Assembly: GCA_963836015.1 (NCBI GenBank)
Contig: CAWIIF010000008.1
Location: forward strand, 248,001 to 312,000
DNA: 64,000 nucleotides
Direction of reading: 5' to 3'
From: CAWCDJ01 sp963836015
GTDB taxonomy: Bacteria > Acidobacteriota > Terriglobia > Bryobacterales > Bryobacteraceae
Positions 32,038 through 39,848 of the stretch are shown piece after piece (the first letter of the stretch is position 1; every line of letters begins with the position of its first letter). The notes beneath the pieces were generated by a model. The model made no database searches and had not been told where the DNA came from. It saw only the letters and a list, made by a program, of their open reading frames with translations. The translations under genes were made by a program, and so were the position numbers.

Positions 32038-34554
32038 ATGTCCAAGGAGCTAGTGATCTCCTCGAACCGCCACGAAACACGCGTGGCCATTCTCGAGGAT
32101 GATCAGGTTGTCGAAGTCTATCATCAGCGCGAGAACGAATATTCCCTCGCCGGGAGTATCCACAAAGGCAGGGTGACGCGCGTCCTGCCGGGAATGCAAT
32201 CGGCATTCGTGGATATCGGCTTGGATCGGGACGCGTTCCTGTACGTATCGGATTTCTTCGAAGACAACGAAGAGTACGACAAGATCGTGACCAGCGTGGA
32301 GGAGAAGGTCCTCAAGCTGGACCGGACGCCGCAGCAGGCGCCGCCTCCCGGGTCGATGGTCCCGGCTTCCACCCCCACGGTAGAACCAGCGGGTCCGGCG
32401 GTAGCTGAGGAGACCGCGGCGCCCGTCGCGGCAGCCGTCGAGACGCCCGCTGCGGGTGGTCAGCCGCAAGACCACCGGCAGGACGACCGCGACCGTCGCG
32501 GACGGCGGGGACGGCGGCGGCGCGGGCAGAAGAACGAGCGGCGCGGATTGCCGGATTCCAAGTTCTATTCCCCCGGCCAACAGCAGCAGCAGGAAGAGTC
32601 GCGTGTCGAGGTGGAGGCGGAGGCGCCTCAGCCCATGACTCCGGAGGCGGACGATTTCTTCGTCCTGCCGGGCGAGTCACTGGCCAAATATACCGGCCCG
32701 AGCTCCGACGAGGGCGAAGAGTCCGAGGAAGTATTCGGCGACGCACCGATTGCGGAAATGTCCGCCGAGCCGGAAGCGGCCGTGGCGGAGCCGGAACCCT
32801 CCGCCTCAACGCCGGCTGCCATCGCCGGCGAGCCGGTTTCCGAAATCGCCGCCGAGCCGGCCGCCGAGCCCCAGCCGGAGCTCTCGGCCGCGGCAGCCGA
32901 GGTCGCGGAGGCCGAGGCCGCCGACGAAGAAGCGGTCGAGACGGCTGAAGACGTAGAGCCGCTGCCGGTGGATGCCGCCGAACCGCTGGAAGCAGTGGAA
33001 GAAGGCGCAGCGCCTGAGGAATCCGCGGGAGAGGTTAGCGCCACCGCCGGGACCGTCGCGGAAGAGGAGGGGCCCGAGCCGGCGCGGATTCCGACCAGCT
33101 TGACCGCGACCCTTCGCGAGCAGGGTCCCCGCTACCTGCACCGTGTGTCGCGCCGTATGCGCCGGCGCGGCCGGGAAGGCGGCAGGGAAGGAGGCCGGGA
33201 TGGAGGCAGAGAAGGCCGGCCCCCGGCCGAAGGCCAGCGCGGGCCGCAGCCGGGCCCGGCGCCCGAAGCCCGCCCGGCCGAGCCGGCTCCCCGAACCGAG
33301 CAGCGGACCGTGCAGGCGCCCCGCAGCGAGCCGCGTCCCGAGAAGAACGGAGCGCCCTCGATCAGCGACCTGCTCAAGGAAGGGCAGGAGATCATCGTCC
33401 AGATCGCCAAGGAGCCGCTGGGACAGAAGGGCGCGCGCATCACTTCGCATATCGCCCTGCCGGGCCGCTTCCTGGTGTACATGCCGACGGTCGACCACAT
33501 CGGCGTATCGCGCAAAATTCCGAGCGACGACGAGCGCCTGCGCCTGAAGCGGATTCTGCAGGGCAACCGTACCGGGATTCCGGGCGGCTTCATCGTGCGG
33601 ACCGCGGGTGAAGGCCGCAGCGAGGAAGAACTGCGCGCCGACATGATGTTCCTCTACAACCTGTGGCTGGACATGCGCCAGAAGGCCGAGCGCAAGCCGG
33701 CCCCCATGCTCATCCACCACGACCTGAATGTCGTGGAGCGGGTGCTGCGCGACCAGCTCACCTCGGCGTTCAAGAGCATCTGGGTCGATAACGAGGAAGG
33801 CTACGAGAGCATCCTGCGCTTTGTGCAGCGGTTCCAGCCCGCGCTGGTCAACCGCGTGAAGATGTACACGCGCTCCAACCCGATCTTCGAGGAGTTCGGC
33901 ATCACGGCCGAGCTGGAGAAGGCGCTGCGCCCGAAGGTGTGGCTGAAATCGGGCGGCTACATCGTGATCAACCAGACCGAGGCCCTGGTGGCGATCGACA
34001 TCAACACCGGCAAGTTCGTCGGCAAATCGAACCGGCTGGAAGACACGATCGTCAAGACCAACACGGACGCCATCAAGGAGATCGTTCGGCAGATACGGCT
34101 GCGCGACCTCGGCGGAATCATCGTGGTGGATTTCATCGATATGGACGAGCGCAAGAACCGGCAGAAGGTGATGCAGGCGCTCGAAGAATCCATGCGGGCC
34201 GACCGGGCGCCTTACAAGATTCTCCAGTTCAACGATTTCGGACTGGTGGCGATCACCCGCAAGCGCGTCAAGCAAAGCCTGGAGCGCACGCTGTGCACGC
34301 CGTGCCCGTATTGCGAGGGCGCCGGTTACGTGAAGAGCCCGCAGACGGTGGTCGGCGAGATCCTGCAGGAAGCGCAGAAGATCGCCAAAGCCGTGGAGGG
34401 CAAGGACGTGATGCTGCGCGTCTCGCCCGAAGTGGCCAAGATGCTCAAATCCAACCAGAACAGCTATCTTCAGGAACTGGAAGAGGTGCTGGGACGGACG
34501 GTGATCGTCAAGAGCGACAATCAGTTGCACCAGGAGAAGTTCGACCTAGCGTAG
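32038..34554 (+). CDS. rng: Ribonuclease G/E family endoribonuclease with large insertion
   Basis: An 838-residue enzyme that cleaves single-stranded RNA in rRNA maturation and mRNA decay. The start at ATG 32038 follows GGGAGGCAGTTG. An S1-type domain begins VTRVLPGMQSAFVDIGLDRD but is interrupted after about residue 85 by some 350 residues of Ala/Glu/Pro-rich low-complexity sequence including the Arg/Gly tract RRMRRRGREGGREGGRDGGR. The S1 fold resumes at about 437 (ISDLLKEGQEIIVQIAKEPL). The catalytic domain is complete, with the two metal-binding aspartate motifs LVAIDINTGKF and VVDFIDMDERKN and the zinc-link CTPCPYCEGAGYV. It lacks a long C-terminal degradosome scaffold; the internal insertion may play that part. 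Confidence 0.92.
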   Translation: MSKELVISSNRHETRVAILEDDQVVEVYHQRENEYSLAGSIHKGRVTRVLPGMQSAFVDIGLDRDAFLYVSDFFEDNEEYDKIVTSVEEKVLKLDRTPQQAPPPGSMVPASTPTVEPAGPAVAEETAAPVAAAVETPAAGGQPQDHRQDDRDRRGRRGRRRRGQKNERRGLPDSKFYSPGQQQQQEESRVEVEAEAPQPMTPEADDFFVLPGESLAKYTGPSSDEGEESEEVFGDAPIAEMSAEPEAAVAEPEPSASTPAAIAGEPVSEIAAEPAAEPQPELSAAAAEVAEAEAADEEAVETAEDVEPLPVDAAEPLEAVEEGAAPEESAGEVSATAGTVAEEEGPEPARIPTSLTATLREQGPRYLHRVSRRMRRRGREGGREGGRDGGREGRPPAEGQRGPQPGPAPEARPAEPAPRTEQRTVQAPRSEPRPEKNGAPSISDLLKEGQEIIVQIAKEPLGQKGARITSHIALPGRFLVYMPTVDHIGVSRKIPSDDERLRLKRILQGNRTGIPGGFIVRTAGEGRSEEELRADMMFLYNLWLDMRQKAERKPAPMLIHHDLNVVERVLRDQLTSAFKSIWVDNEEGYESILRFVQRFQPALVNRVKMYTRSNPIFEEFGITAELEKALRPKVWLKSGGYIVINQTEALVAIDINTGKFVGKSNRLEDTIVKTNTDAIKEIVRQIRLRDLGGIIVVDFIDMDERKNRQKVMQALEESMRADRAPYKILQFNDFGLVAITRKRVKQSLERTLCTPCPYCEGAGYVKSPQTVVGEILQEAQKIAKAVEGKDVMLRVSPEVAKMLKSNQNSYLQELEEVLGRTVIVKSDNQLHQEKFDLA

Positions 34555-35541
34555 GGCACGCTGAAACCGCGCGACGGCCCCCTTGGGGCCGACGGCCCAG
34601 CCGGCTTGAGACGAGACGAACGCGATGGCGTTGTACGCGCCGCCGTCGAATTTGGTCCACGTCCGGCCGCCGTCGCGGGAGAGGTCCGAGCCGGAGGTGC
34701 CCACCGCGATCCACAACTTGCGGTCGGGCACCCAGGCTACCGCGGAACGGAATCCGGCGGGGTGCGAAGGCGGCTCGCTCCAGGTGCGGCCCCCGTCGGA
34801 CGTCACCGCGATATTGCCGCGGTTCTCCTGGTCCTTGGCGTAGTCCCCGCCCACCGCGACTCCGTGCCGCGCATCCGAAAACGCCAGTGAGAAGATGCCA
34901 GCCGACGGCTTGTCGTGCCGCATCGGGGTGGACGAAACATGCCAGGCGAGGCCTCCATCCGCTGAGTGGAAGACGCGAGCCCCGCCGGTGCCGATCCAGG
35001 CGTCACGCGCGCCTCGAGCGATGAGGCAGGTGCCGCTGGCCGCGAAGGCGCCTTCGCCGGGCAGCGCTTCAGGCCCTTGCCGGCGCTGCCAGTGCGCGCC
35101 GCCGTCGTCCGTGGTGAAAACGGCGAAGCGGCCGTCCACCGGGTCGCCGATCGCAATGCCGCGTGCCGCATCCCAAAACGCCAGCGCGTCGAAGAAGCCC
35201 TGGGCATCGGGATTAGTCAACTGGAGCGTCCAGTGCGCGCCGCCGTCGGTGGTCTTATAGATCCGCGCCTTATCTCCGGTGCCCGCACTCAAGAGGTACG
35301 CCATCCGCTCATCCACCGCGTGCACGTCGCGGAAATCCAGCGACTCGGCGCCCGGCACCTGGGCGGCGGTCCAATGCGCGCCGCCATTGGTGGTCTTCAG
35401 GTACGTTCCGCCCGTGCCGCTGGCCCACACCACTCGCGCATTCACCGCGCTTACGCCGCGCAGCGATGCCGACGTGCCGCTCTCCTGCCGGACCCACGTC
35501 TGCGCGGACGCCGCGAGGCAGCAGACCAACAGCAGCTTCAC
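34546..35541 (-). CDS. Secreted Ycf48/BNR-repeat-like beta-propeller protein
   Basis: A 331-residue protein with a short signal peptide (MKLLLVCCLAASAQTWVRQ). Repeated blades end in D/N-GG-x-x-W motifs: KTTNGGAHW, KTTDGGAHW, TTDDGGAHW, HSADGGLAWH, TSDGGRTW and SRDGGRTWTKF. This is the pattern of Ycf48-like photosystem II stability factors and sialidase-type propellers in non-photosynthetic bacteria, where the role is unknown. It overlaps the upstream sugar-binding-protein gene by 4 bases, so it is the last gene of the ribose-type ABC operon. Its end overlaps the end of rng by 9 bases. Confidence 0.82.
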   Translation of the reverse strand: MKLLLVCCLAASAQTWVRQESGTSASLRGVSAVNARVVWASGTGGTYLKTTNGGAHWTAAQVPGAESLDFRDVHAVDERMAYLLSAGTGDKARIYKTTDGGAHWTLQLTNPDAQGFFDALAFWDAARGIAIGDPVDGRFAVFTTDDGGAHWQRRQGPEALPGEGAFAASGTCLIARGARDAWIGTGGARVFHSADGGLAWHVSSTPMRHDKPSAGIFSLAFSDARHGVAVGGDYAKDQENRGNIAVTSDGGRTWSEPPSHPAGFRSAVAWVPDRKLWIAVGTSGSDLSRDGGRTWTKFDGGAYNAIAFVSSQAGWAVGPKGAVARFQRALR

Positions 35542-36503
35542 TCGTCCATCCCCGGCACCGTGAACTTCTTGTACATCTCGGCGGCGTTCTCGGGTGTCAC
35601 CATGACGGAATCGATGGTGTAATCCTTCTGCGGCTGGAAGCCCGGCTCGTGCAGAATGCGGTTGCCGATCTCCACGGCCTTATCCACGCACAGCGGGTAG
35701 ACGAACGTCGCCGCCAGCACCCCATCCATCACCTTCTTGATGCCGCCGGCCGGGCCGCCCAGGCCGTCCACTCCCACGAAGGCCATCTCCTTCTCGCGCC
35801 CCAGCTCTTTGGCTGCGAGGTAGGCGCCGATGGCCATGGGATCGTTGTGCCCGTACACCACGTCGATCTTCGGCTGGGCGCGCAGCACCTCGGTCATGCG
35901 GTCTTTGGCCTTGGCCTGGATCCAGTCGGCCACCGGGTCGGCCACGATTTTGATGCCGGGGTAGCGGGCGAAGATTTCCTTCGCGCCGCGATCGCGATTG
36001 ATTTCGCCCTCCACGCCGAGCAATCCGCGCATCGCGACGACATTGCCCTGGGGCTTGCCGTACTTCTTCGAGAGGTAGTCCACGATGAACTGGCCGGCCT
36101 GCCGGCCGATCGCGACATTGTCGCTGTGGACATAGGTGGTGTAGTTGGGCTGCAGGATGTCGCGCTCCAGGCAGATCACCGGGATGCCGGCCTCGACGGC
36201 CTGCCCCATGACGGCGGTCAGGGCCGCGCGCTCGTTGGGCGCGACGATCAGCAGGGCCGGCTTCTGGCGGATGAAAGTTTCCACCTGCGCCACCTGTTTG
36301 CTGTTGTCCTGCTGGGCGTCGGAAATCACCAGCTTCACGTCCGGATACTGCGCGAAGAGTTTCGTCATGAGGGCGTTCTGCGCCGCGCGGTAAGGCTCCG
36401 CGTTGTTGGCCTGGCTGAACGCCACCATCGACTGCTTGCTTCCACCGCCGCCGCACGCGCTCATTGCGAGGGCCGCGCCCAGCAGCAAAAAGGTCCGCTT
36501 CAT
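35538..36503 (-). CDS. Ribose-type ABC transporter substrate-binding lipoprotein
   Basis: A 321-residue periplasmic-binding protein of the RbsB-like family. The N-terminus MKRTFLLLGAALAMSACGGG is a lipoprotein signal with the acylated Cys after MSA. The two-lobed sugar-binding fold is shown by VAFSQANNAEPYRAAQNALM, LLIVAPNERAALTAVMGQAV, IPVICLERDI, DVVYGHNDPMAIGAYLAAKE and MAFVGVDGLGGP. It captures a sugar or related ligand and hands it to the permease below. Start and stop overlap neighbouring genes by 4 bases (ATGA), so all four genes are one translationally coupled unit. Confidence 0.92.
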   Translation of the reverse strand: MKRTFLLLGAALAMSACGGGGSKQSMVAFSQANNAEPYRAAQNALMTKLFAQYPDVKLVISDAQQDNSKQVAQVETFIRQKPALLIVAPNERAALTAVMGQAVEAGIPVICLERDILQPNYTTYVHSDNVAIGRQAGQFIVDYLSKKYGKPQGNVVAMRGLLGVEGEINRDRGAKEIFARYPGIKIVADPVADWIQAKAKDRMTEVLRAQPKIDVVYGHNDPMAIGAYLAAKELGREKEMAFVGVDGLGGPAGGIKKVMDGVLAATFVYPLCVDKAVEIGNRILHEPGFQPQKDYTIDSVMVTPENAAEMYKKFTVPGMDE

Positions 36504-37468
36504 TTTTCGTTGCGCTCCCGCTGCGCCGCCACCGCCAGCACGATGATCACCGCCTTGATCATCATCTCCACGTTGCTATCGACGTTGTTGAGCCGCAGCA
36601 TATTGGTCAGGACTCCCATGATCAGGGTCCCCACGATCGTACCTGAAATCGAGCCCTTGCCGCCCGAAAGCCGGGTGCCGCCGATCACCACGGCTGCGAT
36701 GGCATCAAGCTCATAGGCCACCCCGGAGTTGGGATTGCCCTGGTGATTCTCGGCGGCGTAGAGCACTCCCGCGAATCCCGAAACCAGACCCGACAGTGCG
36801 TACACCCAGACCTTGGTGCTGCGGATGGGAAGCCCGGCGTACTCCGCCGCCTTCTCGTTGTCCCCGATGGCGCGGACGTGCCGGCCGAACACCGTGCGGG
36901 CGAGCAGCACCCAAAAGGCCGCGGCGGCCGCTGCATAGGACCCGATCACCACCGCCTTGGCGCGGAACACCTCGGCGAACTGCGCGGCCACGTCGCGGCC
37001 GAACCCGATATCGATGTTCTCGTTGCTCGACAGCCACTTCGCGAGTCCGCGGATGCCGATCATGGAGGCCAGCGTCACGATGAACGGCTGCATCCGCAAA
37101 GCGGCGACGACCGCGCCGTTCACCGCGCCCACCAGCGCCGCCGCGGCCACCGCCGCCGATATCGCGAGCAGAATATGGGCGCCGTTCCCCGTGCCGCCCC
37201 AGTAGCGCGTCAGGAACATGGCGGTGAGCGTGGTGGAGAGCGCCAGGATGCTGCCGACGCTGAGATCGATCCCGCCGGTGAGTATCACGAGCGTCATGGC
37301 GAGCGAGATCATCCCGATGAGCGACACCTGGCGCAGGATGTCGGTGAGGTTGCCCGCCTGGAGGAAAATGCGCGAGCCGTCCGCCGCCGACGGGCTGATC
37401 AGGATGGCCAGGACGATGATTCCCGCGAGCGCCGCGACGCTCCGGGCCTTCCGCCATGGGATGGTCAT
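36500..37468 (-). CDS. Ribose-type ABC transporter permease
   Basis: A 322-residue RbsC/BPD_transp_2-type permease with eight to ten membrane helices. Characteristic blocks are LTDILRQVSLIGMISLAMTL, VILTGGIDLSVGSILALS, RTVFGRHVRAIGDNEKAAEY (cytoplasmic coupling region), and YELDAIAAVVIGGTRLSGGK followed by GTIVGTLIMGVLTNMLRLNN. It forms the channel for the sugar captured by the lipoprotein and is driven by the ATPase encoded just upstream; both junctions are 4-base overlaps. Confidence 0.94.
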   Translation of the reverse strand: MTIPWRKARSVAALAGIIVLAILISPSAADGSRIFLQAGNLTDILRQVSLIGMISLAMTLVILTGGIDLSVGSILALSTTLTAMFLTRYWGGTGNGAHILLAISAAVAAAALVGAVNGAVVAALRMQPFIVTLASMIGIRGLAKWLSSNENIDIGFGRDVAAQFAEVFRAKAVVIGSYAAAAAAFWVLLARTVFGRHVRAIGDNEKAAEYAGLPIRSTKVWVYALSGLVSGFAGVLYAAENHQGNPNSGVAYELDAIAAVVIGGTRLSGGKGSISGTIVGTLIMGVLTNMLRLNNVDSNVEMMIKAVIIVLAVAAQRERNEK

Positions 37469-38946
37469 TCCGTAGCCGATGCCATGATCTTCTCCTGGGT
37501 GGCCTCTTTCGCATCATAAACCGCCGTGACCCGCCCTTCGCACAGCACCAGGATGCGGTCTGAGCAGCGTAGCAGCTCGGGCAGCTCGGAGCTCACCAGG
37601 ATAACGCCCTTGCCGGCGGCCGCGAGAGCGTCGATGATGCGATAGATATCCTGTTTGGCCGCCACGTCGATGCCGCGGGTCGGGTCGTCGAGGAACAGCA
37701 CGTCGGGATTGACGAGCAGCCAGCGGGCCAGCAGCACTTTCTGCTGGTTGCCTCCGCTGAGCGTGCTGACGGCGGCATCGAGCGAAGAGCAGTCGAGCGC
37801 CAGTTGCCGCACCAGCGGGTCGAGCGCCCGCGCTTCTTCCCGCCGGCGCAGGAATCCGAACCGGGCAAAGCGCCGGAGGGAAGCCATCGTGCCGTTTTCG
37901 GCGACGCTCATATCCATCATGAGCCCCTGCTCTCGTCGGTCTTCGGGAAGAAGTGCAATCGTGGCGCAGGCCTCCCGGCCTGCGCTGGGCAGGCCGGGAG
38001 GCCTGCCCCACAAAACTTGTCCGCCGGCGATTCGGTCCAGGCCGCAGAGGGCCTCGCCCAGCTCGCTTCTGCCGGCGCCTACCAGGCCCGCCACGCCCAA
38101 CACCTCGCCGCGCCGCAGCTCGAAGGAAACGCCGCGCAGCTTGCGGGTGGCCAGCTTCTCGACGCGCAACAGTATTTCGCCGCCCGACCGTTCCGCTCGT
38201 TCGGCCAGTTGCAGGTCCCGCCCCACCATGAGGCGGATGATCTCCGCGGGAGTGGTCGCGGCGGTTTCGAGCGTCGCCACGGTTTCACCGTCGCGCAGCA
38301 CCGTGATGCGGTCCGAGATACGAAACATCTCCTCCATCTTGTGCGAGACGTACACCACCGAGACGCCGCGCTCTTTCAGCGTTCGGATCAGGCCGAACAG
38401 ACGCTCCACGGCGTCATCGAAGAGCGAGCTGGTGGGCTCGTCCATCAGCAGGATGCGGGCATTCATGCTCAGCGCGCGGGCGATGGCCAGCAGCTGCCGC
38501 CGTCCTACGGGAAGATCCGCCACCATCTCGCCCAGCCCGCAATCGAGGCCCACCTGCTCCAGGAACGGCCGGCAGAAGGCCTCCATGCGGCCGGGCTTCA
38601 CCAGCGCGCCTTCCGGAAAATGCAGGTTGCCGATCACCAGGTTCTCGCCCACGGTAAGGTTGGGGAACAGGTCGAGCTCCTGGTAGATGATCCCGATGCC
38701 CAGCCGCTGCGCGTCGAGCGGGCTCGCGATGGCGGCGGGCCGGCCGTCGATTTCGATTTCCGCGTGATCGGCGCGCACCGATCCGGCGATGATCTTGGCC
38801 AGCGTGCTTTTGCCCGCGCCGTTCTCGCCGATCAGCGCGTGGACCTCGCCCTTCCGCAGCGCGAAATGGGCTGCGCGCAATGCAGTGACGCCGCCATAAT
38901 GCCTGGTGACGTTTTCAACCCGGAGCAGCAATCCGCCAGCATACAA
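37465..38946 (-). CDS. Ribose-type ABC transporter double ATPase carrying an in-frame palindromic repeat
   Basis: A 493-residue fused ATP-binding subunit (RbsA/MglA type). Module 1 has HALIGENGAGKSTLAKIIAG (Walker A), LPVGRRQLLAIARAL (signature) and RILLMDEPTSS (Walker B). Module 2 has the degenerate first loop AGLVGAGRSELGEALCGLDR, LSGGNQQKVLLARWL and VLFLDDPTRGID. Between residues about 312 and 329, just before the conserved ALLPEDRREQGLMMDMSV, the sequence LWGRPPGLPSAGREACAT is encoded by the 51-base repeat (37961-38011). In E. coli RbsA the same interval, of nearly equal length, is occupied by ordinary family sequence. Whether the ATPase is fully functional is uncertain. First gene of the operon. 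Confidence 0.92.
   Translation of the reverse strand: MYAGGLLLRVENVTRHYGGVTALRAAHFALRKGEVHALIGENGAGKSTLAKIIAGSVRADHAEIEIDGRPAAIASPLDAQRLGIGIIYQELDLFPNLTVGENLVIGNLHFPEGALVKPGRMEAFCRPFLEQVGLDCGLGEMVADLPVGRRQLLAIARALSMNARILLMDEPTSSLFDDAVERLFGLIRTLKERGVSVVYVSHKMEEMFRISDRITVLRDGETVATLETAATTPAEIIRLMVGRDLQLAERAERSGGEILLRVEKLATRKLRGVSFELRRGEVLGVAGLVGAGRSELGEALCGLDRIAGGQVLWGRPPGLPSAGREACATIALLPEDRREQGLMMDMSVAENGTMASLRRFARFGFLRRREEARALDPLVRQLALDCSSLDAAVSTLSGGNQQKVLLARWLLVNPDVLFLDDPTRGIDVAAKQDIYRIIDALAAAGKGVILVSSELPELLRCSDRILVLCEGRVTAVYDAKEATQEKIMASATE
37961..38011. repeat. 51-base palindromic repeat, copy inside a coding sequence
   Basis: Reverse complement of the copy at 19413-19463, with one mismatch (GGCCTGCG here, GGCTTGCG there when both are read in the same direction). 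At 51 bases it is an exact multiple of three and carries no stop in the gene's frame, so translation passes through it as 17 codons. Confidence 0.9.
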
Positions 38947-38979
38947 TGTTTCGCGTTTCCCCTGTTATCCTGGGGCCAG

Positions 38980-39846
38980 ATGGTCGCACTCATCCTGCTC
39001 TTCGCCGCCGCTGCCGCGCCTCCGCTCACCGATCAGTTTGCCGCGCTTGCGGTCCCCGCGCAGGGAAAAGTAGGCGCTGCCGCGGTGCTGGTGGAGACCG
39101 GCGAGTCGGTCTCGATCGAGGGCAACCAGCGCTTTCCGATGCAGAGTGTCTACAAGTTTCCCATCGGCCTGGCGATTCTCCACAAGGTCGACGCCGGCGC
39201 GCTGACGCTCGATCAGTCCGTAACGGTTGAGGCCGCGGACATGGTTCCCGCGGGCCTCCACAGCCCGATTCGCGACCGCTTTCCGAAGGGCATCACCATG
39301 CATCTCCGCGACCTCCTGCGCTTCATGATTTCGGAGAGCGACGGCACCGCATCGGACGTCCTGCTGAGGATGGCGGGCGGCCCCGGGCCGGTCACGGAGT
39401 ACATACAGAACCTGGGAATTCACGGAATCGCCGTGGCGACCTCGGAGGCGGAGATGGCGCAGGGACCCATGGTCCAATACCGCAACTGGGCCACGCCGCT
39501 GGCGATGGCGTCGCTGCTGGTGAAGTTCCAGGGCGGGGCGGGCCTGTCGCCGGCCAGCCGGACGCTCCTGATGCAGTGGATGACCGAGTCGCCGACCGCT
39601 CCGCACCGTTTGAAAGGCCTGCTGCCGCCCGGCACGGCCGTGGCGCATAAGACCGGTACGTCGGGCACGTCGAACGGCCTGACCCGCGCGACCAACGACG
39701 TGGGCTTGATCGCGCTGCCCGATGGACGCCATCTGGCCCTCGCCGTGTTCGTGTCCGATTCCACCGCTCCCGAAGCCACCCGGGAGAGCGTGATCGCGAA
39801 GATCGCCCGCGCCGCCTGGGACCACTGGACGGGCAAATCTCGATAG
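38980..39846 (+). CDS. Class A beta-lactamase, subclass A2 (PER/CfxA-like)
   Basis: A 288-residue exported serine beta-lactamase with a short signal peptide (MVALILLFAAAAAPP). Active-site motifs are Ser56-x-x-Lys59 (MQSVYKFPIG), Ser120-Asp-Gly (SESDGTASD, where the standard is SDN), the omega-loop acid in VATSEAEMAQ, and Lys224-Thr-Gly (AHKTGTSG). VQYRNW and the block RLKGLLPPGTAVAHKTGTSG are close to PER-type enzymes of subclass A2. The Asn to Gly change in the SDN loop may alter activity. The frame is open far upstream, but that part is antisense to the ABC ATPase. Divergent from that operon by 33 bases. Confidence 0.9.
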   Translation: MVALILLFAAAAAPPLTDQFAALAVPAQGKVGAAAVLVETGESVSIEGNQRFPMQSVYKFPIGLAILHKVDAGALTLDQSVTVEAADMVPAGLHSPIRDRFPKGITMHLRDLLRFMISESDGTASDVLLRMAGGPGPVTEYIQNLGIHGIAVATSEAEMAQGPMVQYRNWATPLAMASLLVKFQGGAGLSPASRTLLMQWMTESPTAPHRLKGLLPPGTAVAHKTGTSGTSNGLTRATNDVGLIALPDGRHLALAVFVSDSTAPEATRESVIAKIARAAWDHWTGKSR

Positions 39847-39848
39847 CC

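Noticed and set aside
32461..32560. CRISPR-like or microsatellite repeats
   Set aside because: No regularly spaced direct repeats occur anywhere in the window; the low complexity here is coding.
33143..33260. Arg/Gly-rich tract in rng as a tandem DNA repeat or recombination scar
   Set aside because: The GGGAAGGCGGC-like repetition is short and imperfect and is better explained as codons for an RG-rich disordered segment.
32806..34530. 574-codon open frame antisense to rng
   Set aside because: Opposite a certain gene; composition is that of a shadow frame.
37804..38979. Upstream extension of the beta-lactamase reading frame
   Set aside because: It lies antisense to the ABC ATPase; the signal peptide beginning at 38980 is the family-consistent start.
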